Source: an uncultured Clostridia bacterium
GTDB lineage: Bacteria; Bacillota; Clostridia; Lachnospirales; Anaerotignaceae
NCBI GenBank assembly: GCA_958420075.1
Contig: CATZIM010000107.1
Span: forward strand, 1 to 6,497
DNA length: 6,497 nt
Reading direction: 5' to 3'
Below, piece after piece: positions 1-6,119 of the stretch; positions within the stretch are counted from its first letter, which is position 1, and each line of letters opens with the position of its first letter. The notes beneath the pieces are model-generated. The model was not told the origin of the DNA. It saw only the letters and a program-made list of their open reading frames with translations, and did not search any database. The position numbers were made by a program, and so were the translations under genes.

Positions 1-1049
1 TTGGGATCATCATTGCTGTGCTGATGGCTGTCTTTCTGGAGGACCTTGTTTATCTGTTTGGCTGTACGGAAACCCTTTATCCCTACGCCATGGATTATGG
101 CAGGATTATCATCATCGGTTTGCCTTTTGTTTTGGTCGGAACGGTTTTTACTGCCATTGAACGTGCAGACGGCAGTCCCCAGTATTCTATGGTTTCATTG
201 TTGGTCGGTGCCGTGACGAACACCATTTTAGACCCTATTTTTATTTTTGTTTTTCAGTGGGGGGTTAAAGGTGCAGCACTGGCGACAATTATTGGACAGA
301 TTTTTACTTTTTTGATGGGGCTGAACTATATTAGACATTTTCGTTCCATTCGTCTGGAAAAATCGGATTACAAAATTCATTTCCAATCTTGTAAAAAGGT
401 AATGGGGTTGGGTATTTCCAGCTTTATTACGCAAATGTCTATTGTGATTGTTATGGCAGTCATCAATAACCTGCTTACAAAGTACGGTGCTCTTTCAGAA
501 TATGGTTCTGAGATTCCCATAGCTGTTGTGGGGATTGTCATCAAAGTTAATCAGCTGGTTATTGCAGCGACTGTGGGGATCGCTTCCGGCGCACAGCCGA
601 TTATTGGATTCAACTATGGAGCAGGCAATATCAAACGGGTGAAACAGACATTCCGATGTGTTGTGATTGTGGCAGAAATACTGGCAGTGATTGCTTTTGC
701 AGCATATCAGCTCGTACCTGTTCAGATTATTTCCATTTTTGGTAAGGAAAGTGGATTGTATAATCAGTTCGCGGAATTATGTTTCCGTATATTTTTGCTT
801 GCAACTATTTTTAACGGTTTTCAGACAGTGGCAGCATTATTCATGCAGTCCATTGGCAGAGCAGTGAAATCTGCTGTTATTTCCTTGTCCAGACAGATTA
901 TCTTTTTGCTGCCGGCAGAATTTATTCTCAGCAGTGTTCTGGGGATTTTAGGTGTATTGTGGGCAGGACCTGTCGCAGATATTCTGGCATTTCTATTGGC
1001 AGTCATCATTGTTGGCAGAGAGTTGAAAAAATTAGAGAAAGAGGTGTAA
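1..1049 (+). CDS. MATE-family multidrug/cation antiporter, 5'-truncated by window edge
   Basis: This is an inner-membrane exporter of the MATE family, which uses a Na+ or H+ gradient to expel drugs or metabolites. The frame is open from base 3 with no stop, and the GTG at 18 lies inside a hydrophobic helix with no ribosome binding site, so the true start is upstream. About 349 of the usual ~450 residues are visible; the first two to three helices are missing. Family hallmarks are visible in both halves: an RADGSPQYSM segment followed by TNTILDPIFIF near bases 165-250, and GAQPIIGFNYGAG near bases 588-626, a signature of the second repeat. Further hydrophobic helices continue to the C terminus, which ends in a charged ELKKLEKEV tail. 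The LDPIFIF type of motif suggests the MepA/DinF-like branch rather than NorM, which is inference. The stop is TAA at 1047-1049. The next gene's ribosome binding site overlaps its last two codons, so the two are almost certainly co-transcribed. Substrate cannot be read from sequence. Confidence 0.93.
   Translation, partial: GIIIAVLMAVFLEDLVYLFGCTETLYPYAMDYGRIIIIGLPFVLVGTVFTAIERADGSPQYSMVSLLVGAVTNTILDPIFIFVFQWGVKGAALATIIGQIFTFLMGLNYIRHFRSIRLEKSDYKIHFQSCKKVMGLGISSFITQMSIVIVMAVINNLLTKYGALSEYGSEIPIAVVGIVIKVNQLVIAATVGIASGAQPIIGFNYGAGNIKRVKQTFRCVVIVAEILAVIAFAAYQLVPVQIISIFGKESGLYNQFAELCFRIFLLATIFNGFQTVAALFMQSIGRAVKSAVISLSRQIIFLLPAEFILSSVLGILGVLWAGPVADILAFLLAVIIVGRELKKLEKEV
1041..1046 (+). promoter_or_regulatory. 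Ribosome binding site for the kinase-like gene
   Basis: GAGGTG lies seven bases before the ATG at 1054 and is made of the last two sense codons of the MATE gene. This placement fixes the start of the next gene and implies translational coupling. Confidence 0.75.
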
Positions 1050-1053
1050 CCAT

Positions 1054-1686
1054 ATGCAGTACCAGATTATTACCATCAGCAGAGAATTGGGAAGCGGAGG
1101 AAGAATCATCGGAAAAAAAGTAGCTGATTTGTTGGGGTTTCACTTTTATGACCATGAAATTATCGACCAGACAGCGAAGATTTCAGGCTTTTCGACAGAG
1201 CAAATATCGCATTCCGAAGAAAAAATAACAAACAGTTTTCTCTATAATGTTGCAATGGGAACAGGTTATGGCTTAAGCATTCTAAGTGGCAATACACGGG
1301 AAGCTATGCCGTTAAATGCGCAGATTTATTTGGCACAGCGTCAGGCGATACAAGCATTGGCTAAGAAGGGACCATGCGTCATTGTTGGCAGATGTGCAGA
1401 CTATATTCTGAAAGATGAACCGGGAGTACTCAGATGCTTCGTTTATGCGGAATTGCAAAAGCGGGTCCATAGAGCGATAAATGAATATGGTATGGATGCA
1501 GAAAATGCAGAAAAACAGATTTTGCAGACAGATAAATCAAGAGCAGTGTACTATAATGCGGTAACCGACCAAAAATGGGGAGATTGCAGCAATTATGACT
1601 TGATGATAAACAGTGAAAAAGTCGGCATCGATATGGCAGCCAGATTGATTGCATTTTTAGCCATAGGTGGCAGTCAGGATGTGTGA
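1054..1686 (+). CDS. Cytidylate-kinase-like P-loop protein (AAA_33/Cytidylate_kin2 type)
   Basis: This 210-residue cytoplasmic protein resembles the cytidylate-kinase-like family found widely in Clostridia. Members have a nucleoside-monophosphate-kinase fold but largely unproven substrates. Visible features are an N-terminal beta strand and P-loop region, ITISRELGSGGRIIGKKVA (residues 6-24), then FYDHEIID (31-38), the family motif VGRCADYIL (111-119), and a C-terminal segment with YY, KWGD and NYDLMINSEKVGID (about 166-193). The P-loop has GSGGR where a classic Walker A would have GxGK[ST]. This is common in the family but different from true CMP kinase (Cmk), so I do not give it the cmk symbol. 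The start at 1054 has a good GAGGTG site. It sits four bases after the MATE stop and 64 bases before the MarR gene. Family membership is fairly sure; its reaction and its link to efflux are unknown. Confidence 0.85.
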   Translation: MQYQIITISRELGSGGRIIGKKVADLLGFHFYDHEIIDQTAKISGFSTEQISHSEEKITNSFLYNVAMGTGYGLSILSGNTREAMPLNAQIYLAQRQAIQALAKKGPCVIVGRCADYILKDEPGVLRCFVYAELQKRVHRAINEYGMDAENAEKQILQTDKSRAVYYNAVTDQKWGDCSNYDLMINSEKVGIDMAARLIAFLAIGGSQDV

Positions 1687-1750
1687 TGACCGAGGCTTTG
1701 ATAAAAAGTTTCAGACAAAAGAAATCTGGTGAAGCAAAACAAATAGCAAA
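1687..1750 (+). other. 64-bp gap between kinase-like and MarR genes
   Basis: I see no rho-independent terminator and no convincing -35/-10 pair here. GATAAA at 1700-1705 is a poor -10 with no matching -35. A short dyad, CAGA (1712-1715) and TCTG (1725-1728), lies upstream of the MarR start and could be part of an operator, but four base pairs is weak. The MarR gene may be transcribed by read-through from the MATE/kinase unit or from an unrecognised promoter. Confidence 0.4.
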
Positions 1751-2200
1751 ATGAATGAGAATAAAAAAATAATATTTTGTTTAGGGATTATGCATAACGC
1801 CATTCGGAAAATTGCAGATGCAAAATTTATGGAAATACATCATGAATTGTCAGGAATGTATGTTTTAATCCTATTGTATTTAGAACGGCAGGAACAGGAA
1901 CACAAAAAAGTCTTTCAAAAGGATTTGGAACAGGAATTTCAAATTTCCAAAGCCACCGTATCACGCATACTCTCCAGAATGGAAAAGAAAAACCTTGTCA
2001 GAAGAAAAGGGGATGTGGGAGATGCGCGGTTTAAATGGATCATTATGACAGAATATGCCAGAAAGATGCTTCCTGATTTAAAGAAGGTGGAAGAACAACT
2101 GGAGTGTACCATTCTGGATGGATTTTCACAAGGGGACAAAGGCATACTGCTGAACTATATCGCAAAAATGGAGCATAATCTCTGGAAATCAGATAAATAA
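1751..2200 (+). CDS. MarR-family winged-helix transcriptional regulator
   Basis: This 149-residue protein is a likely dimeric DNA-binding repressor of the MarR family, which typically loses DNA affinity on binding small phenolic or drug-like ligands. An N-terminal helix (about residues 8-28) and a hydrophobic helix (SGMYVLILLYLER, 34-46) would form part of the dimer core. The winged helix-turn-helix spans about 55-100: QKDLEQEFQISKATVSRILSRME holds the recognition helix, and VRRKGDVGDARFKWIIMTE holds the beta wing with the conserved D-x-R. C-terminal helices (102-146) complete the dimer interface. ATG 1751 is the only start in frame before the upstream stop at 1730-1732, but it lacks a clear ribosome binding site. 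A second ATG at 1790 would cut into the first helix, so 1751 is preferred. The ABC pair begins 12 bases downstream, so its probable job is control of that exporter and of itself. The ligand is unknown. Confidence 0.92.
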   Translation: MNENKKIIFCLGIMHNAIRKIADAKFMEIHHELSGMYVLILLYLERQEQEHKKVFQKDLEQEFQISKATVSRILSRMEKKNLVRRKGDVGDARFKWIIMTEYARKMLPDLKKVEEQLECTILDGFSQGDKGILLNYIAKMEHNLWKSDK

Positions 2201-2205
2201 AGGAG
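2201..2205 (+). promoter_or_regulatory. Ribosome binding site for the first ABC gene
   Basis: AGGAG follows the MarR stop codon immediately and lies seven bases before ATG 2213. It is a strong site and supports that start. Confidence 0.8.
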
Positions 2206-2212
2206 TGTAACT

Positions 2213-3949
2213 ATGCTGAAATCGTTATTGAAAAGCGTAAGACAGTATAAAACCGTATCTTTGCTTACTCCTATACTGGTTGCGGCTGAAGTCGTTTTGG
2301 AATGTTTGCTGCCTTTTATTATGGCTGAATTGATTGATGAAATGACAGGGGCTTCTATGACTCCTATCATCAAATATGGCAGTGCACTGATCATTATGGC
2401 CATATTGTCATTGATTTTTGGGGTATTGTCCGGAAAGACAGCAGCGACAGCATCTTGTGGGTTTGCAAGGAACTTAAGGCAGGATATGTATTTCAGAATA
2501 CAGGAATTTTCTTTTGCGGATATCGATCAGTTTTCTACATCGTCGCTGGTCACAAGAATGACGACGGATGTAACAAATATACAAAATGCGTATCAGATGA
2601 GCATACGAATTGCTGTCAGAACGCCTTTGATGCTGATTTTTTCGATTATTATGAGCATGAATATCAATGTTCGTATGGCAGTGATCTTTGTGATCATGTT
2701 TCCCATTCTTGGGGCAGTGCTGCTGGGAATCTCCATGTATGTATATCCAATCTTCAAAAGAATTTTTAAGAAATATGATGCAATGAACAATTCCGTGCAG
2801 GAAAATATCGCAGGAATCCGCGTTGTTAAATCCTTTGTGCGGGAGGATTATGAAAAAAGAAAATTTGAGCATGCTTCGGAGGAAGTACGGCAGGATTTTA
2901 CCAGAGCAGAAAAAATTCTGGCGCTGAATAATCCTTTCATGATGTTTTGTATTTATATTGCCATGCTTTTGGTTAGCTATTTTGGGGCAAATATTATCAT
3001 AAACACCGTTTCCGTTGACTTAACAACGGGTGAATTATCTTCTCTTATCAGTTATGGCATCCAGATTCTGGCATCTATGATGATGTTGTCTATGGTATTT
3101 GTCATGACTTCCATGGCGGCGGAATCAGCAAACCGTGTTGTGGAAGTGATTGAACATGAAAGTGTTTTGGATAAGAACCCCCATGGCATCCAAGAAGTAA
3201 AAGATGGCAGCATATCTTTCCAGAACGTAAATTTCAAATACTCAGAAAAAAGTGAAAAAAATGCTTTGAGCAACATCAATATTAATATCAAAGCGGGGGA
3301 AACCGTAGGGATCATCGGCGGAACTGGCTCCGGAAAGACCACACTCATTCAGCTCATCTCAAGGCTTTATGATGTAACGGAAGGGGCAGTTCTGGTTGGT
3401 GGTGAAGATGTAAGAAACTATAATCTTACATCATTGCGAAATGAAGTTGCTGTAGTGCTTCAGAAAAATGTTCTTTTTTCGGGAACCATCAAAGAAAATT
3501 TGAGATGGGGAAATTCGGAGGCATCTGACGAAGAACTGATTCGTGTATGTAAATTGGCACAGGCAGATAGCTTCATCCAGCGCTTCCCGGATAAGTATGA
3601 TACTTATATTGAGCAAGGAGGAACTAACGTTTCTGGTGGGCAGAAACAGCGTCTGTGCATTGCAAGGGCGCTTCTGAAGAAACCGAAGATTTTGATTCTG
3701 GATGATTCCACATCGGCAGTAGATACCAAAACAGATGCGCTGATTCGCAATGCGATGTATAAAGAAATACCGGAAACAACGAAAATCATTATTGCACAGC
3801 GCGTATCATCGGTGCAGGATGCTGATAAAATACTGGTGATGGAAGGCGGCAGAATCGCCGAACAGGGAACCCATGAAGAACTGCTGCGTTTGAATGGAAT
3901 TTATCGTGAAGTATATGATTCGCAGACAAGGAATAGGGGGGATGAATGA
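2213..3949 (+). CDS. ABC multidrug exporter half-transporter, degenerate-site subunit (LmrC/BmrC-like)
   Basis: This 578-residue protein is a type IV ABC exporter half-transporter with an N-terminal membrane domain and a C-terminal nucleotide-binding domain (NBD). Six hydrophobic segments lie near residues 15-38, 54-75, 136-152, 155-178, 242-265 and 277-300. The NBD starts near 333, with a possible A-loop Tyr343, Walker A GGTGSGKT (369-376), Q-loop Gln417, signature VSGGQ (473-477), Walker B ILILDD (493-498) and D-loop SAVD (501-504). The catalytic Glu after Walker B is replaced by Asp498 and the H-loop His by Gln529, marking the non-canonical ATP site of a heterodimeric exporter. Its length and the position of this Asp resemble LmrC of Lactococcus and BmrC of Bacillus. 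Its signature motif is intact and would serve the partner's active site. It overlaps or abuts the next gene, its expected partner. Substrate is unknown; multidrug efflux is inferred from family. Confidence 0.93.
   Translation: MLKSLLKSVRQYKTVSLLTPILVAAEVVLECLLPFIMAELIDEMTGASMTPIIKYGSALIIMAILSLIFGVLSGKTAATASCGFARNLRQDMYFRIQEFSFADIDQFSTSSLVTRMTTDVTNIQNAYQMSIRIAVRTPLMLIFSIIMSMNINVRMAVIFVIMFPILGAVLLGISMYVYPIFKRIFKKYDAMNNSVQENIAGIRVVKSFVREDYEKRKFEHASEEVRQDFTRAEKILALNNPFMMFCIYIAMLLVSYFGANIIINTVSVDLTTGELSSLISYGIQILASMMMLSMVFVMTSMAAESANRVVEVIEHESVLDKNPHGIQEVKDGSISFQNVNFKYSEKSEKNALSNININIKAGETVGIIGGTGSGKTTLIQLISRLYDVTEGAVLVGGEDVRNYNLTSLRNEVAVVLQKNVLFSGTIKENLRWGNSEASDEELIRVCKLAQADSFIQRFPDKYDTYIEQGGTNVSGGQKQRLCIARALLKKPKILILDDSTSAVDTKTDALIRNAMYKEIPETTKIIIAQRVSSVQDADKILVMEGGRIAEQGTHEELLRLNGIYREVYDSQTRNRGDE
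3928..3941 (+). promoter_or_regulatory. Ribosome binding region for the second ABC gene, with a six-G run
   Basis: Two candidate Shine-Dalgarno elements sit side by side in the end of the first ABC gene: AAGGA at 3928-3932, nine bases before ATG 3942, and AGGGGGG at 3935-3941, nine bases before ATG 3951. The G-run touches ATG 3942 and so could only serve ATG 3951. Both ATGs are in the same frame. The region decides between the two starts but does not settle the choice. Confidence 0.6.
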
Positions 3950-5858
3950 TATGCGTGAAGTAGAAAAACATGCTGGGCGCGGAAATACATTCTTCAGACT
4001 AACGGCGTATTTAATGAAACATTATAAGCTTAGACTGATTGTTGTGATGATTTGCATTGTCATTAGCTCCTGTGCGTCTGTCGTTGCTACGGTGTTTCTG
4101 CAAAGACTTATTGATGAATGTATCACGCCTGGGATTACATTGGGAATGGGAGCTGTGTGGTCACAGCTTGTGTCTATCCTTACAACTATGGCAGTGGTTT
4201 ATATTTTAGGTGTCATTGCGGCATTTACCTACACACGTATTATGGCAATCGTCACGCAGGGAACATTGAAGCATATGCGTAATGATATGTTTTCAAACAT
4301 GCAGACACTGCCTATTCAATATTTTGATACAAATTCCCATGGGGATATTATGAGTACATATACCAATGATACAGATGCCATCCGACAGCTGATTGGGCAG
4401 AGTATGCCCATGCTTTTGCAGTCTTTTCTGACGGTATTGGCTATGTTTGTCATGATGCTTTGTTACAGCATTTGGCTGACACTTGCAGTATGTGTATTTC
4501 TTGTATTTATGCTCTTTATGACCCAGAAGGTAGGTGGAGCAAGTTCCCGCTTTATGATGGCACAGCAGGAATCCTTGGCAAAAGAAGAAGGCTTTGTGGA
4601 GGAAATGCTCAACGGGCAGAAGGTCATACAGGTGTTTTGCCATGAAGAGGAAAGCAAGAGCGATTTTGTAAAAATCAATGATCAGCTTTTTTCCGACAGT
4701 GAAAAGGCATTTCAATTTGGGAATATCTTAATGCCAATTCTGAACAACGTTGGGAATCTGATGTACGTGTCTTTGGCAATCATTGGCGGTTTGCTTTTGC
4801 ATTTTCAAGTGAATAATTTGTCTTTGGTTGGCATCGGCACCATATCTGTGGGTATCATTATTTCTTTTTTGGGTATGGCAAGACAGCTTTCTCAAACAAT
4901 CGGACAGGCATCCATGCAGGTGTCTCTCATTGCCATGGGGCTGGCTGGCGCAAAGAGGGTATTTCAATTAATGGATGAAAAATCGGAAACTGACCAAGGC
5001 TATGTGACATTGGTCAAAGGGAAAAAAGATGAAAAAGGAAATGTCTACGAAACAGAGGGAGCAACAGGCATGTGGTTCTGGAAGCGGATTAACAAAGAAA
5101 GCGGTCAGACAATGTATCGACAATTAATCGGCGATATCCGTCTGGAACATGTGGATTTTGGGTATGAACCCAGAAAGCTTGTTCTTCGGAATATATCACT
5201 GTATGCCAAACCGGGACAAAAGATTGCTTTCGTTGGTGCAACGGGAGCAGGGAAAACAACCATTACGAACTTAATCAATCGATTCTACGACATCGCAAAT
5301 GGGAAAATCTATTATGATGGGATTGACATTTCAAAAATCCGTAAGCCTGATCTGCGGAAGTCTTTGGGTATTGTGCTGCAGGATGTGAACTTGTTTACCG
5401 GAACAGTGATGGACAATATTCGATATGGGAAATTAGATGCTACAGACGAAGAATGTATTGCAGCAGCAAAACTTGCAAATGCAGATGATTTTATCAGAAG
5501 ATTGCCGCAGGGATACCAGACAGTTCTGACAGGGAATGGTTCCAGTCTTTCTCAAGGACAGCGGCAGTTGATTTCCATCGCTCGTGCTGCGGTGGCGGAT
5601 CCTCCTGTCATGATTCTGGATGAAGCCACATCTTCCATTGATACACGTACTGAGGCATTGGTACAGGATGGTATGGATAATCTGATGAAAGGAAGAACTG
5701 TTTTTGTCATTGCCCATCGGTTATCAACCATTCGGAACAGCCAAGCCATTATGGTGTTGGATCACGGCAGAATCATTGAGCGTGGCAGTCACGAAGAGTT
5801 GATTGCACGGAAGGGAACTTATTATCAATTGTATACAGGAGCATTTGAACTGGAATGA
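3942..5858 (+). CDS. ABC multidrug exporter half-transporter, catalytic-site subunit (LmrD/BmrD-like)
   Basis: This protein of about 638 residues is the second half-transporter of the pair. Six hydrophobic segments lie near residues 31-54, 77-100, 154-174, 177-195, 264-286 and 295-318. The NBD begins near 397 and has Tyr408 as possible A-loop, Walker A GATGAGKT (432-439), Q-loop Gln480, variant signature LSQGQ (536-540), Walker B VMILDE with catalytic Glu561, D-loop SSID (564-567) and H-loop His592. An extra linker of about 50 residues (345-396) lies between the two domains, as known in larger subunits of this type. The canonical Walker B and H-loop complement the degenerate ones upstream, so the two should form one heterodimer with one working ATPase site. 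I chose ATG 3942, which overlaps the upstream gene by eight bases; ATG 3951 is equally possible and gives 635 residues. A further in-frame ATG at 3894 lacks a ribosome binding site and is unlikely. Confidence 0.92.
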   Translation: MNDMREVEKHAGRGNTFFRLTAYLMKHYKLRLIVVMICIVISSCASVVATVFLQRLIDECITPGITLGMGAVWSQLVSILTTMAVVYILGVIAAFTYTRIMAIVTQGTLKHMRNDMFSNMQTLPIQYFDTNSHGDIMSTYTNDTDAIRQLIGQSMPMLLQSFLTVLAMFVMMLCYSIWLTLAVCVFLVFMLFMTQKVGGASSRFMMAQQESLAKEEGFVEEMLNGQKVIQVFCHEEESKSDFVKINDQLFSDSEKAFQFGNILMPILNNVGNLMYVSLAIIGGLLLHFQVNNLSLVGIGTISVGIIISFLGMARQLSQTIGQASMQVSLIAMGLAGAKRVFQLMDEKSETDQGYVTLVKGKKDEKGNVYETEGATGMWFWKRINKESGQTMYRQLIGDIRLEHVDFGYEPRKLVLRNISLYAKPGQKIAFVGATGAGKTTITNLINRFYDIANGKIYYDGIDISKIRKPDLRKSLGIVLQDVNLFTGTVMDNIRYGKLDATDEECIAAAKLANADDFIRRLPQGYQTVLTGNGSSLSQGQRQLISIARAAVADPPVMILDEATSSIDTRTEALVQDGMDNLMKGRTVFVIAHRLSTIRNSQAIMVLDHGRIIERGSHEELIARKGTYYQLYTGAFELE

Positions 5859-5876
5859 TCAAACGTGCTTGTTTGA
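5859..5876 (+). repeat. Inverted repeat directly after the ABC stop codon
   Basis: TCAAAC (5859-5864) and GTTTGA (5871-5876) form a perfect six-base-pair stem around a six-base loop. No T-tract follows, so it is not a terminator by itself. It could protect the mRNA 3' end or be chance. Confidence 0.35.
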
Positions 5877-5914
5877 AAGATTTTAAATCATTCAATAAAA
5901 AATGAATACTTTTG

Positions 5915-5943
5915 GCAGCGAGATGATATTTCGCTGCTTTTTT
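5915..5943 (+). terminator. Rho-independent terminator of the ABC operon
   Basis: GCAGCGA (5915-5921) pairs perfectly with TCGCTGC (5931-5937) across a nine-base loop that can pair partly further. Six T residues follow (5938-5943), then C and three more T. The layout fits an intrinsic terminator on the + strand, 56 bases after the ABC stop, and separates the efflux unit from the next gene. No comparable T-tract exists on the other side, so it does not look bidirectional. Confidence 0.88.
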
Positions 5944-5952
5944 CTTTGAAGC

Positions 5953-5977
5953 TGCCATTATTCCGATAATAAGGGCA
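5953..5977 (+). repeat. Imperfect hairpin downstream of the terminator
   Basis: TGCC (5953-5956) pairs with GGCA (5974-5977), and ATTAT (5957-5961) pairs with ATAAT (5966-5970) around the loop TCCG. A three-base bulge, AAG, lies on the right arm. No T-tract follows. Function is unknown, and the AT-rich context makes chance pairing likely. Confidence 0.3.
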
Positions 5978-5982
5978 TCATA

Positions 5983-5998
5983 AATTTCGAAAGAAATT
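5983..5998 (+). repeat. Inverted repeat with GAAA loop upstream of the promoter
   Basis: AATTTC (5983-5988) and GAAATT (5993-5998) are perfect inverted copies around GAAA, which as RNA would be a C(GAAA)G tetraloop. It lies about 50 bases upstream of the predicted -10 of the next gene, so it could also act as a DNA site for a regulator. It is short and AT-rich. Confidence 0.3.
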
Positions 5999-6038
5999 CT
6001 TACAAAACGAAGGCTTTTCTATTCTTTATTCCTTTCTA

Positions 6039-6047
6039 TGATATGAT
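6039..6047 (+). promoter_or_regulatory. Predicted extended -10 promoter for the secreted-protein gene
   Basis: TGATATGAT matches the extended -10 form TGnTATnnT, with TATGAT at 6042-6047; an overlapping second TATGAT occurs at 6037-6042. No good -35 hexamer lies at the expected distance, but an extended -10 can work without one. Transcription would start near 6054, giving a leader of about 66 bases before ATG 6120. The match is by eye only. Confidence 0.5.
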
Positions 6048-6057
6048 AAAAATATAG

Positions 6058-6077
6058 ATGTATTTTTCGGAATACAT
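6058..6077 (+). promoter_or_regulatory. Operator-like dyad at the predicted transcription start
   Basis: ATGTATT (6058-6064) and AATACAT (6071-6077) are perfect seven-base inverted copies separated by six bases. The dyad begins a few bases after the predicted transcription start, a position where a bound repressor would block transcription. As RNA it could instead form a leader hairpin. Which regulator would bind is unknown. Confidence 0.4.
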
Positions 6078-6087
6078 AAAATGAGGC

Positions 6088-6101
6088 ATTGTTTGGACAA
6101 T
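6088..6101 (+). repeat. Small inverted repeat just before the ribosome binding site
   Basis: ATTGT (6088-6092) and ACAAT (6097-6101) flank the loop TTGG. The structure ends five bases before the AAAGAGGG ribosome binding site at 6106-6113, so a hairpin here could influence translation. Five base pairs is short. Confidence 0.3.
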
Positions 6102-6105
6102 TGGG

Positions 6106-6113
6106 AAAGAGGG
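6106..6113 (+). promoter_or_regulatory. Ribosome binding site for the secreted-protein gene
   Basis: AAAGAGGG ends six bases before ATG 6120. An in-frame ATG at 6114 touches the site directly and is too close to use, so 6120 is chosen as the start. Confidence 0.7.
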
Positions 6114-6119
6114 ATGACT

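Noticed and set aside
18..20. GTG at 18 as the true start of the MATE gene
   Set aside because: The frame is open upstream to the window edge with hydrophobic residues, there is no ribosome binding site, and the protein would lack about 100 residues of the family length.
2455..2769. Plus-strand 104-residue frame inside the first ABC gene
   Set aside because: It is an out-of-frame reading of a well-supported ABC membrane domain, and its Cys/Tyr-rich composition shows no domain.
2474..2872. Minus-strand 132-residue open frame rich in His, Ile and Cys
   Set aside because: It lies wholly inside the membrane domain of the first ABC gene, and its composition is what antisense reading of hydrophobic codons gives. 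No domain or start signal is evident.
3894..3941. Longer N terminus for the second ABC protein, starting at ATG 3894
   Set aside because: There is no Shine-Dalgarno element before it, and it would overlap the upstream gene by 56 bases, while two better-placed ATGs follow.
4293..4715. Minus-strand 140-residue open frame
   Set aside because: It is antisense to the membrane domain of the second ABC gene, with a Cys/His/Lys-rich composition unlike a real protein and no recognisable motif.
5773..5958. Minus-strand 61-residue open frame starting MAASKKKAAKYH
   Set aside because: It runs through the terminator hairpin and into the 3' end of the ABC gene, has no family resemblance, and is best explained as antisense to real features.
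5983..5998. CodY-type box
   Set aside because: The AATTTC/GAAATT arms resemble the CodY consensus, but the four-base centre does not match its one-base centre and total spacing.
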